Program-made: the position numbers and the translations under genes
Notes under the pieces: generated by a model
The model's database searches: none
Told to the model about the DNA's origin: nothing
The model's input: only the letters and a program-made list of their open reading frames with translations
Assembly: GCA_026008535.1 (NCBI GenBank)
Contig: BRKX01000003.1
Coordinates: forward strand, 27,952,001-28,016,000
DNA from: Perilla frutescens
Taxonomy: Eukaryota; Streptophyta; Magnoliopsida; Lamiales; Lamiaceae
DNA: 64,000 nt
Reading direction: 5' to 3'
Part shown: positions 24,541 through 35,213 of the stretch, one piece after another
Layout of the letters: every line of letters begins with the position of its first letter
How positions within the stretch are numbered: position 1 is the stretch's first letter

Positions 24541-24558
24541 TGGCGCCGTTGCCGGGGA
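24541..24558 (+). promoter_or_regulatory. Primer-binding site, Athila type
   Basis: TGGCGCCGTTGCCGGGGA, six bases after the LTR end. This is the classical Athila/Tat-type site, complementary to the 3' end of tRNA-Asp. Confidence 0.9.
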
Positions 24559-24672
24559 GCTAATTTGTTTATTTGAGTATATGCAATATCATTTCAAGAA
24601 TTGCTTTGCTAGATTAAACGTGCAATTTTATTTTAAGTTCCAAACTTACCTTGTGCTTTTGTTAGGTGTTAT

Positions 24673-27512
24673 ATGCGAACAAGGTCGCATGGAGAGCCTT
24701 TGTTTGAAGTCGACCCCGAAATAGAAGCTACAAGTCATCATCGTAATGCGGCTAGGCGACGAAGGATGATGGGAGATAACAACAACCAAATTCTCAATCC
24801 CCCAATTCAACCTCCTAATCCCCCAATTCAAGACCCCTTAATCCTTGAAATGCAAGCTCAAATGGAGGAGTTGAGGGCACAATTGAGGGCTCAAAAGGAA
24901 GCTGTAATCTGGAATTTGTTTCAACCCGTTATCAACGAAGGAGCAAGGAATGGACCGGCTATTCATGCTAATAACTTTGAGCTCAAGCCGGGATTGATAG
25001 CAATGGTTTCCCAAAATCAATTTGGGGGTTCCGCAATTGAAGATCCTCATGAGCATGTCAACCAATTCCTTGAGATATGTCGGACGGTGAAAATGAATGG
25101 AGTACCGGAGGACGCCGTGAGACTTAGGCTATTCTATTTTTCCCTCCGTGACAGAGCTAGGGCATGGTGGTCGAACCAACCCCCATCGACGTTTGAGTCT
25201 TGGAACACCATGATCTCCAAGTTTTTACAAAAGTTCTTTCCGTCGGGAAAGATACTCAAGCTCAAGGGGGAGATCACCAAATTTAGACAAAGGGAAGATG
25301 AGTCTATGTATGAAGCTTGGGAATGATTTTGTGAGATGTTGAGGAAGTGCTCGGGCCATAGGTTTGGCACGGACCATCAAGTGTGCTTTTTCTACTCCGG
25401 ATCAACACCCGAGGTGAGAAAAATCCTAGATGCCGCCGCTAGTACATCTCTACTAGGAAGGGGGCCGGAAGAAGCATTAACTATCATTGATGAGATGGCT
25501 TCCAACGCCTACCAATGGCCGAGTGAAAGGGATGGAATTCAAATGTTGAAGACGGTGGACTCTAATGCAACCACGGAGTCAATAGCACTCCTAGCCACCC
25601 AAATGTCGACTTTGAATTCCAAGATAGAAGCCATGGCGATGCAAAGGACCGAGGCTTCTACTCTACCTCATCTTGAGGAAGCCAATTATATGAACCAAAG
25701 TGGTTATGGGAACACCAAAGGCCATACAACCAAGGGTTCAAACCACACTTCCAAGGTCAACATGGTGGACCGGGAAACCATTATCAACACTGACCACCAC
25801 ACCCAAATCTATCCTATGGGAACCCGAACACCGCTCTTCAACCATCACCGGGTTTCTCGGTTACAAATGGGGTCATCGATGATGAAAAGAAACAAAAAAT
25901 GGAAGAACTCCTCATGACTCTATTGAACAAGACCGACAAGTATATGGGTGAATCCCAAACAAGATTTGAGAAGCTTGAGAGCAATCAAGCGGCGGTAAAC
26001 ACCCAATTGAAAATGCTTGAGAAACAAATAGGGCAACTAGCTACCACCGTGGGAGGTCAACATCAACTACGACACTTTCCCTCCAATACAACGGTAAACC
26101 CAAAAGATTTCAAAGCCATTACCTTATGGAGTGGGACCGCATACAAGGGCCCCAAAATGCCAAAACAAGATGATGAGGCAACCATCGAAGAAGGGAAAGA
26201 TGAAGAAGTGGTGGAAGAGGAAGTGAATGCCAAGGTAGATGAACTAATAAAAGATAAGGCAAGACCTCAACCAAAGAAGGTAGATGAACCACATGTGAAG
26301 GTGCCTTACCCTCAAAGGCTTCAAAAATCCAAGAATGAGGAGCAATTTTCCAAATTCCTTAATATATTTCGAAGGATTCAAATCAACCTCCCTGTTATGG
26401 AGGCCCTTCAAAAAATGCCAAGTTATGGAAAATTTCTCAAAGATGTGGTGATAAGGAAGAGGAAATTGGGCAACTTTGAGACCGTGAGTCTAACGGAGAA
26501 TTGTAGCTCTTTAATTCAAAAGAAGCTACCCGCCAAGATGAAGGATCCCGGGAGTTTCAATATTACCGTCACTATTGGGGATTACCATGAGAAGAAAGCC
26601 CTTTGTGATTTGGGAGAAAGTATAAACCTCATGCCATAGTCATTTTTCTTGAAGCTTAATGTTGGAGAAATCAAGCCGACAACAATTTGCTTACAAATGG
26701 CGGATAGGTCATTGACTTATCCAAAAGGAGTTGTGGAAGATGTTCATGTGAAGGTGAATGACTTCATTTTTCCCGTAGATTTTTTTATCCTAGATATGGA
26801 GGAGGACAAGAACGTGCCACTCATCTTAGAAAGGCCGTTCTTGGCAACGGAAAATGCACTTATTGATGTGTCCAAAGATGAGCTTACTCTCCGTTTGAAT
26901 GATGAAAGTAGCACCTTTTCAATTTACAATGCTATGAAGTTTCATGATGATAATGAGGAGTCTATGAAAGTGGAGGATTGTAAAGTGATGAAGATTGTAG
27001 AAGAATGTGTCGAAGAAACAATGATGGAGCACTACACCTCTCAAGATCCCTTGGAAACCATCTTGTTTGCATCTCTTTACTCTTTTTCTTCTTTTGATTA
27101 TTTTTATGACAACACCGATATTGTGGATTATGTGTTTGCTATTGATTTCCAACAGGAAATCCCAAGAAGGGGAAATCGTTTTTTACCATTAAGGGATAAA
27201 AAAGAGAAAGCATTGAAGAAAGAAAGAGGTAAGGAGGGAGACAAGAAGGAAGAATTGAAGCCCCTTCTGGAACACTTGAGGTATGCATACTTGGGTGCAA
27301 ATGAAACATATCCCATAATTGTGTCGGCCTATTTATCTTCTTGTGAGCTTGATAAGTTACTAAGGGTCTTGAGGAAGCATAAATCCGCGTTAGGTTGGTC
27401 CATTGGGGATTTGAAGGGGATTAGCCCCATAGTTTGCATGCATATGATCTTGTTAGACGACGATTACAAACCTCGTGTCCAACCCCAACGTAGATTGAAT
27501 CCCATAATGTAA
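24673..27512 (+). pseudogene. Decayed gag-protease of the Athila-like element
   Basis: ATG at 24673 gives MRTRSHGEPLFEVDPEIEA, then a Pro/Asn-rich stretch, a short coiled coil (MQAQMEELRAQLRAQKE) and the Athila capsid region (HVNQFLEICRTVKMNGVPED, LFYFSLRDRARAWW). TGA at 25324 replaces Arg in YEAWERF. A frameshift near 25730 precedes a Gln/Pro-rich part and the next open stretch (25899-26639). The protease motif is CDLGESINLMP near 26615, where DLGA is usual, so Ala has become Glu. Protease continues (VDFFILDMEEDKNVPLILER) to a stop at 27510. No zinc knuckle is obvious. Confidence 0.9.
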
Positions 27513-28760
27513 GAAGTGGTTAGGAAGGAAATTCTTAAATGGCTTGATGCGGGTATAGTTTATGCTATTTCCGATAGCGAGTAGGTGAGTCCCACCCAAG
27601 TAGTAGCCAAAAAGGGAGGAATGACCGTAGTGAAAGATGAAAGCAATGAATTGATAGCTACTAGGATTGTGAATGGTTGGCGAGTGTGTATTGATTACTG
27701 TGCATTAAATGCGGCCACTAGAAAGGATCACTTTCCATTACCTTTCATTGACCAAATGCTTGATAGGTTAGCCGGGTATGAGTTCTATTATTTTCTAGAT
27801 GGTTATTCCGGGTATAACAAAATCTTGATTGCACCCGAGGACCAACATAAATCCGCTTTTACTTACCCTTATGGAATCTTCACTTTTAGAAGAATGTCCT
27901 TTGGTTTGTATAATGCTCCGGCTACTTTCCAAAGATGTATGATGTCAATTTTTCATGATTTGATTGAAAAGGTAATGGAGGTCTTTATAGATCATTTCTC
28001 GGTTTTTGGAAACTCTTTTAATAATTGCTTGGACAACCTAACCCGAGTTTTGCAGCGTTGTGACGAGACTAACTTTGTTTTGAATTGGGAAAAATACCAT
28101 TTTATAATAAGAGATGGAGTAGTCCTTGGCTACAAAGTGTCCGCTGCGGGCTTGGAGGTGGATCAAGCCAAGATAGTAGCCATTGAGAATCTTCCACCCT
28201 TCACAAATAAAAAGAGAATCCGAAGTTTCTTTAGCCATGCCGGATTGTATCGGCGTTTCATTAAGGATTTTTCAAAAATTTCTAAACCTTTGTCTAAATT
28301 GCTTGAAAAATCTAATGATATTGTTTTTGATAGCGAATGTATGCAGGCATTTGAGACCCTGAAGAAGGCCCTTATGACAGCCCCGATCCTCATTGCCCCG
28401 GATTGGAGCGATCTATTTGAACTCATGTGTGATGCAAGCGAGGTAGCTGTGGGGGCCGCATTAGGGTAAAGGAGAGAAAAGTTGTTTCGGGTTATCTACT
28501 ATGAAAGTAAAACTATAGACCCAGCACAAGCAAACTACATGACCACGGAGAGGGAGTTGTTGGCGGTCGTATACGCCTTTGACAAGTTCCGGCCTTACCT
28601 TATTGAGGCCCAAACGATTGTCCACACGGATCATGCCACGTTGAGGCATATTTTTGCCAAGAAGGATGCCAAGCCCCGACTTATATGATGGATCCTTCTC
28701 CTACAAGAACTTGATGTGGAAATTAGAGAGTGAAGAGGGTGTGAGAATGCGGTGGCCGAC
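27513..28760 (+). pseudogene. Decayed reverse transcriptase-RNase H of the Athila-like element
   Basis: In phase with the preceding frame. RT motifs: WRVCIDYCALNAATRKDHFP (about 27680), FYYFLDGYSGYNKI, FTYPYGIFTFRRMSFGLYNAP, then VFIDHFSVFG near 27992, where FMDDFSVFG is usual, so the second catalytic Asp is His. The connection domain has FSHAGLYRRFIKDFSKI. RNase H has LMCDASEVAVGAALG, TTERELLAVVYAFDKFRPY and HTDHATLRH. Stops at 27582, 28467, 28686 and near 28732. The Asp-to-His change is a transversion and alone would abolish polymerase activity. Confidence 0.92.
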
Positions 28761-30148
28761 CACCTATCTCATATGGAGCATACTAAAGAAGATCAAGATG
28801 ATAAAATGGAGATCGATAATTGCTTTCCGGATGAGAGGATCCTCATTGTGGGAACAATAAAGGTACCATGGTTCGCGGATATAGTAAATTATTTGGTGGC
28901 GGGAGTCGCACCTAAAGAGCTAGAAGGGTATCAAAAGAAGAAATTCTTCCATGACTTGAGATTCTTTGTGTGGGATGAACCGTTTTTGTTTAGAAGATGT
29001 GCGGATCTAGTTTTGAGGAGGTGTATGCCCAAAGAGGAATGGGGACACATTCTAGAAGCATGCCATGGGGGATTAACTGGAGGACATTTTGGAGCCAATC
29101 GGACCGCTAGAAAGATTTACCAAAGTGGATTTTATTGGCCAAGCATTTTCAAGGATGCAAGAGAGTTCGTCAAGAGTTGTGATAAATGTCAATGTATGGG
29201 ATCTATCTCTAAGAAGGATGAAATGCCCATGAAGAATACCATTGAAGTTGAGCTTTTCGATGTTTGGGATATAGACTTCATGGGACCATTTGTTGCATCG
29301 GACGTAACATGTACATTTTGCTAGCCGTAGACTATGTGTCAAGGTGGATTGAAGCTACTCCAACAAGGACAAGTGATGCAAAAGTTGTTCTCAAATTTCT
29401 CAAAAAGAATATCTTGACAAGGTTTGGGGCCCCTAGAGCCATTGTGAACGATGGTGGCTCACATTTTTGCAACAAATGGATGGGAGCATTGCTTTCGAGA
29501 CATGGAGTCAAGCACAAGGTAACGACACCCTATCATCCTCAAGCAAACGGACAAGCCGAGTTGGCAAATCGGAAAGTAAAGCAAATCCTTCAAAACGTAG
29601 TACGAATAAATGGAAAGGATTGGTCTTCACTTTTGGATGAAGCGCTATAGGCTTATCACACGGCTTACAAGACCCCGCTAGGAATGTCTCCCTATCAACT
29701 CGTGTTTGGGAAATCTTGTCATTTGCCCGTTGAGCTTTCGCATAAAGCGTTCTGGGCTACCAAGAAGTTGAACCTTGATCCCGTATCATCCGTGGGAGAG
29801 TGAATCTTCAAGTTGAATGAGTTAGAGGAATTTCAGATGGAGGCTTTTGAAAATTCAGCTATTTACAAGATGAGAGCCAAAGTCTACCATGACAAGCTCT
29901 TGAGACAAAAAGATCTCACACCGGGAGACGAAGTTCTTTTGTTCAATTCAAGATTTAAGCTATTTCCCGGAAAACTTAAGACTAAATGGAGTGGTCCTTT
30001 TACCATAGCCCGGATTTTTGATGGAGGGGCAATTAAGCTCAAAGGCAAGGATGGAAGCTTGTTTGTGGTGAACGGGCACCGAGTCAAAAAGTTCTACAAG
30101 CCTGAGGAAGAAGAAGTGATGTTCGTTTGCTATCTTGACGACGCCTAA
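28752..30148 (+). pseudogene. Decayed integrase of the Athila-like element
   Basis: Zinc-binding region: HILEACHGGLTGGHFGANRT and FVKSCDKCQ (29050-29200). Core: VWDIDFMGPF (Asp), a one-base frameshift near 29295, AVDYVSRWIEATPTRTS, AIVNDGGSHFCNKW (Asp, about 29445) and QANGQAELANRKVKQIL (Glu, about 29560). C-terminus: DEVLLFNSRFKLFPGKLKTK, WSGPFTIARIF, ending at 30148 with no chromodomain, as expected for Athila. Stops near 29322, 29648 and 29802. The three catalytic acidic residues are still present. Confidence 0.92.
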
Positions 30149-30194
30149 ATACAATGGTACTCTATCGAGCTAGCGACGTTAAACTTAGTGCTTG

Positions 30195-30210
30195 TTGGGA
30201 GGCAACCCAA
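30195..30210 (+). other. Conserved post-pol hairpin of Athila
   Basis: TTGGG and CCCAA pair around AGGCAA, 60 bp past the integrase stop. From knowledge of the family, TTGGGAGGCAACCCAA is a recurrent word at this place; its function is not known to me. Confidence 0.65.
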
Positions 30211-30419
30211 TATTTTACTTTCATTTCATTTTTCTTTGTTAATATTAGTGTTTTGCTTGTTTTTCTTTTGTTACTTTTGATTTCGTGGTGTTTTCTTGTA
30301 GTTTTGTTTTCTTGGTTTTGTTGTTATGCAACAGGGGAGTTTTGTCCGTAATTGGCTAAGAATGGAGCATATGAGCGGTACATGAACTGGTGAAGTGTCG
30401 ATAAAGGCCAAAACGAGCT

Positions 30420-30600
30420 AAAGCACCGAGAGGGCCTGTAGCACGACGCAACCCAGAGCCGGAGACACGACCGGGCGGCCCTACGTCCGCGGCCGAAAAA
30501 CGGCCGCCTGTAGCGCGGCGCAACCGACGGCCCGGGTCACGGTGGCTGGGTGCAGCCCGACCCAGCGCTCGTGCGGCCCGGGTCGCGCCATCGGGTTGAA
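30420..30600 (+). repeat. GC-rich repeat block inside Athila
   Basis: Repeated units carry GTAGCGCGGCGCAACC (near 30510), GTAGCACGACGCAACC (near 30437), AGAGCCGGAGACACGACC and CGGCCCGGGT. The same words recur in the 3' LTR block (34905-35140), for example GGCGTGGCGCGACCCAGG. The two blocks are therefore one repeat family present twice in one element. Confidence 0.7.
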
Positions 30601-31543
30601 CGGGTTTTTAACCCTTCTTCACTCCTTTCACTCCATTTCATACCCCTTTCACTCACCACTCCACATTCACTCACTTGTGCACCTTTTATAGTGTTTCTAC
30701 ACTCCATTTCAAGCTCCAATCTCTTCAAGGTATGAATCTGCACTCCATTTTCTTCTTTTTCTCCATGGCACCAAGTTCATAGCTTCTTAAGCTTCCAAAT
30801 GGGGGTATTCATGGTGAAATCATTTTGTATGGATTATTTTCATTTTTTTTGCTTCCATTATACACTTCTTACCTTATGAACCTTGGGTGTGCTTTCAATT
30901 TGTATATCTATGGAGGTTTTGTTGAGATTTCTTATTTTTATCTACATCTAGGGTTCTAAGGTCAAAATTTGGAGAAAATCTTGTAGATGAGAAATTCTTG
31001 CTATATCATCTTTGATCCATGCAATTTCATGCCCCTTAAATGTTTTTATGTGGTTCATTTGGAAGAATGGGTATGTTATGGGATTTGTGTAATCATTTTG
31101 GAGACATTTTCTTTACTTAGGAAAAAATTTCTTGTTCCATTTTCCTTGATATAGCATATTATGCTTGAATGGGAGTTTTATGACAATAATGAACAAGGTT
31201 GAGCTTTGTCGTGGGGATTTTGTTATGCTTCTTTTTGTGTTTTTGGCATCAATCATGAATATGCTTGTTTTATTGCCTCATTCATGGATATTTGTCTAAT
31301 ATAAGCCAACCCTTGTTTTGCAATTGTGTTCACATGGGCATTACATGAGATCTTACAAGAAATCTTGTTTACGTTGTCTTTGTACAATGGTATGTTTGCA
31401 TAGGGATTGAAATTTGAACATTGTGCCCTAATTTTGTTGAAATATCCTTGCAAAATACCACCGTTTATCTCTTGCTTTTGTTATGAAATTTTGATGCCCC
31501 TTTTATTTTGCAAGGTACTTAATTCAAAACTCCTCCCACAACA

Positions 31544-33282
31544 ATGGTGCAAACTAGACAAGGGAGACAAACGGGAGGAGCCTGAAGAAGGCTCATAGAT
31601 GAAGAAGAGTCCGAGAAAGAGGAAGTGGTAGAACTCTCGGAAGGTGAGGAACAAGAGGATGATGAAGAACAAGAAGATGAGGAGGAAGAAGACCAAGAAG
31701 ATGAGGAGCCAAACAACAATCGTGCACTCTTGCCTCCTCTCAACATGGAGGCCAATGACCCCGCAATGGTGAACATTTACTTGGAGGATTATGAGCATAA
31801 GAAGAAGTGGTTGAAGCTAGCCAAAAGCTTCCAAATTGTGGCTACTCGGTTCATGGACGTCAATACAACAAGAAAATTGGGCATTCATGAGAGTGTGAAG
31901 GGACTCCTATGACACATTGGGTAGACACATGTCCTAGGAGGGAATGATTGGAAGACTTACCCCTTACTAGTTCGTGAGTTCTTCGCCACTTTGAAAGTGA
32001 AGTCTACTCCATCAAAAGGGCCTATTTCTTACACATTCCGGCTTGGAAACCGTGATTGGAGGTTCAATGTGGATCGTCTCAATGCAATGTTTCAAACTCC
32101 AACTAATTGGACCTACCATTCTCATCCGTCTTTCTGCTTCGATGCCTTCCATGATCGTATTGTGGAGGTGAATCCAAATCTCCTACAGTATGACTCCAGC
32201 AGGAGCAAGGCCTCTCATTTGCCTAACCCTGTCTTCCGGTACATGCAAAAGCTCCTTTCCTCCACTGTACTAGCATGTCATGAAAACAGTGGCCTCAAGA
32301 CACAGGAGCTTTACATGATGTAGTGTATGCTAAATGCTATCCCGATGAACTTTCCTGCTCACTTACTTCTTTAGTGTCAGAGAAAAACAATTTTCCGAAT
32401 GGGCACTATTTGCATTGGGGGCTTGATCACCCCAATTACCGCAATATTGGACATTGACTTGTCCAACTATCAATGCGTGCCCGGCCCTCGATCTCTCTAT
32501 ATGGAGCATCTCCGGAATGCAAAGTTTGTTAACTCCGCCTCCACACCATTCGACTTCATAATGACAAACAAGCGTCAATTCCCTCTTTCAAATTCGGCTT
32601 TGACTAATGTGTCTACTTTCGATGAGAATGAGAATTGGTTGATGGATACTCTAGCCCATCTTGCCCTGATAACCACGTCTGAAGGCACACCACGGAGGGC
32701 ACCTAGGGTGGATGACGCTGGGGGCTCCATATCACAAGCTCAGCCGAGAAAAAGTCGACGAAATAGGGAGGATGTCCAGAAGGACCGTTTTGGCACTTTA
32801 GAGAACTTGATGAATGACATGGCGGCTAATATGGGAAGTATGCGGGTGGACATGAATTCTCGATTTAAAGAATGGCAGTCTGAGGTTGATACTCATTTGA
32901 CAGGAATCCAGGAGAGCTTTGATGCTCACTTCATAGGTTTGGAGGAGGAGATCGGGACCCGTTTTACGGGTATTAGTGCTGAGATTCAGGGCCTGCAGGG
33001 AGGCTTCACTACCTTCCAGTCGAGTATGGAGAATATGATGGGCCAGTGGTTCGGACAAGGAACGTCTTATCAAAGACCACCACAGATGCCATAGTATCAG
33101 CACTACCCTCCCTACCCGTATCCTCCATACCCATATCCACCGTACAGCTGCCGTCTGACTCCACCCCACGTCATCATCCCGCTGAAGATTGATAGAGTCT
33201 GCTCCTCGATTTCGGTCCCACTATCTTTCCACTCAAACTTGTCCTTCCCTTGGAATGGAACAAGTGTGGGGGAGGGGGTATG
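31544..33282 (+). pseudogene. Env-like second ORF of the Athila-like element
   Basis: One frame from MVQTRQGRQTGGA at 31544 to TGA at about 33280, interrupted by stops near 31583, 31910, 31922, 32321, 32372 and 33092 but without an evident frameshift. After a very acidic Glu/Asp run (31620-31715) comes the conserved core (YTFRLGNRDWRFNVDRLNAM, HDRIVEVNPNLLQYD, LPNPVFRYMQKLL). Next is a coiled-coil-rich part (NLMNDMAANMGSMRVDMNSR, then a stretch of about 60 residues) and a Tyr/Pro repeat tail (YPPYPYPPYPYPPY). Athila elements carry an env-like gene here. I see no membrane segment, so a surface role is not supported by this copy. Confidence 0.8.
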
Positions 33283-34710
33283 AAGTGGTGACCGGTAATC
33301 ACCCTCTATCTGCTTTCTATGAACTTTTATTTTAGTTTATTTGGATATTTGGGATGACTGTTATTAGGATTTGATATTTGAATTTAGCATTTTATGTTGG
33401 TTTGTATGGATTTATTTGATCTCTAGGATCGTTTCTATTTTATATATTTGGGTCTGTAATAGTAAATGCTTGGATTAGGCATAAATCGTGTTTGGTAATT
33501 TTTTCCATGCTTGAGCTTATGTTTGTTTTGAATGATTTGGTGAAAGAAACAGGGAATGATAGACATAGGGAATCATGCCAAGCCTATGATGAATTTTTTT
33601 TATGCGAAAATGTTGAAAAATGCATGCATGAGAAGAGTGATAAGCCTAAGTATCATTCGAGTCAAGAATTGTAGAAATTTGGCTTAATTTCTAGTCACTT
33701 GTGAGATTTGGGCCTATTTTGTTCTTTCATGTGTGTTTCATCAATGATATTTGCATCTCTAGAACTTGCTTCATAACTTTCATGTATTCTATATGTGCTT
33801 AGAACTTGAAGATGACCTAAGGCGGTTTTTGTCAAAATTTTTGAGCCATATTTATTCATTCCTTTGAAATTTATCCTTGTTAGCCCTGTCGAGCCTTTGG
33901 TGATTGATTTTTATTGAATAGCCCGGGGTAGAGGGAATTTAAGGAATGAAAGAATTGTTATATCAAAAACCGTGGGTAGCAAAATTCGGATAGAAAAAAA
34001 ATGTGAAACATGTTTAAGCCTTGGATTGTGAAGCTCAAAGTCTCCCCTTGAAATGAAAAAAATGGGAATCATTAGAGTCGTGATGTAGAATTAAATTAAA
34101 AAAAAAATTAAATGAATTTGTTGCCGACTCTAGTTCCTTGTGAAAGAATGTGTGAACCAATGTCTTAGGGGGAATGAATTAGAAGAAAAGAAGAGGCTAA
34201 GGATCATTCGTCTTTTGCTTAAGCTTGCTCATTTTGTTTGGCATGGGTGGAAGAGAGCTTTCGATTGTACTAGGAATGGAATGCTATTAGGTTATGGAAA
34301 AGGGTTTGAAGTCATTTTTGCCTAAAAATTCCTTACCCGTCCAAAGAGCCAAGCGCTACAACCCTAAATACTTATGGGATTCTTGTTTAGAGCACATTGG
34401 TGAATCATGTTGAGTTATTTTGCAAGCCTATGGTGGTATGCCTTTATTACTTGATGTTGAGTGAAAATATGTCCCTTATCTCCATGTGTGAGGATCGTTG
34501 TGATAAGAATTGCTTTTCAAATATGAGTGGTCATTTTTCTCATGATTCTTGCTCTTATGATATGAAGCTTTGATCTTGTTCCTTGCATGTGGATTGTTGA
34601 TTAAAAGCTGAGGCATTAGTGGCTATGTTTTTCTTCCTTTTGTCTTGATCTTCTCTTGTTCTCTCCAAATGCTTGTTTGAGGACAAACAAGAGTTCAAGT
34701 TTGGGGTAGT
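33283..34710 (+). other. 3' noncoding region and polypurine tract of Athila
   Basis: About 1.4 kb after the env-like ORF, AT-rich and without coding signal. A G-rich run (GTGTGGGGGAGGGGG, about 33265-33280) overlaps the ORF end and could be an internal polypurine tract. The terminal tract AAGTTTGGGGTAGT ends at 34710, just before the LTR. Short ORFs (33492-33674, 34140-34325) look like chance. Confidence 0.65.
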
Positions 34711-34904
34711 TGACATGCTCGTATTTTAGTCCTAATCCGAGCATTATTTCTTATGTTTCTTTCATATTTTAGTATGTTTAATCGTTGTTTAGGGTAATAT
34801 TAGTTTCTTTTTATAATAAGTCTTGCTAACACAATTAATTTAGAAAGCAGGGTAAAAAAATGAGCAATCCAAGGCCCGAGAGTTGAAGCGCGTATCGGAA
34901 GGGA

Positions 34905-35140
34905 CTGGGAAGCCGAATCGGACATGCGAGAGAGCACGGAGATCGAGTTGGAGCCGGAACGCCGGGCATGGCTTGCAACGCGGCGCGACCGGCGCCACAG
35001 GCCGCGACCCGCGGCCCGATGTTCGCGGCTGTTTTTCAGACGCCTACGGCGTGGCGCGACCCAGGGCCGGAGCCACCAGGGTCGCGCCTCCTCTCACCTG
35101 GCATGAGCCACGGGGCACGATCGGCCCCGTGTAGCGCCCC
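34905..35140 (+). repeat. GC-rich repeat block in the Athila LTR
   Basis: Located just upstream of the TATA box. Words such as GCGGCGCGACCGGCGCC, GCGACCCGCGGCCC, GTGGCGCGACCCAGG and GGGTCGCGCC repeat with about 45-55 bp spacing and match the internal block at 30420-30600. A few open frames here are simply products of the CG-rich composition. Confidence 0.7.
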
Positions 35141-35202
35141 TGTTTCACATTTTCGAGATTTCTGGATTTTACTTTATTTTTCAACCCAATTTTCCTCACT
35201 TT

Positions 35203-35213
35203 GTATAAATACC
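35203..35213 (+). promoter_or_regulatory. TATA box of the Athila LTR
   Basis: GTATAAATACC, followed about 30 bp later by a plausible transcription start region. There is no counterpart upstream of gag, because the 5' LTR is deleted. Confidence 0.65.

Larger units (their letters stand above)
30149..31543 (+). other. Spacer between integrase and env-like ORF of Athila
   Basis: About 1.4 kb with no credible long ORF. It contains the hairpin-forming TTGGGAGGCAACCCAA (30195-30210) that is widespread after pol in Athila-like elements. A GC-rich block follows (30420-30600), then TTTTATAG near 30685, a splice-donor-like CAAG/GTATGA at 30729/30730, a T-rich stretch of about 780 bp, and an acceptor-like TTTTATTTTGCAAG at 31501-31514, just before the ATG at 31544. 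This could be a leader intron for the downstream ORF; that is inference. Confidence 0.55.

Noticed and set aside
9121..30148. Integrated pararetrovirus or other virus
   Set aside because: All pol sequences have integrase, LTRs and copia, chromovirus or Athila domain order; no movement or coat protein motif was seen.
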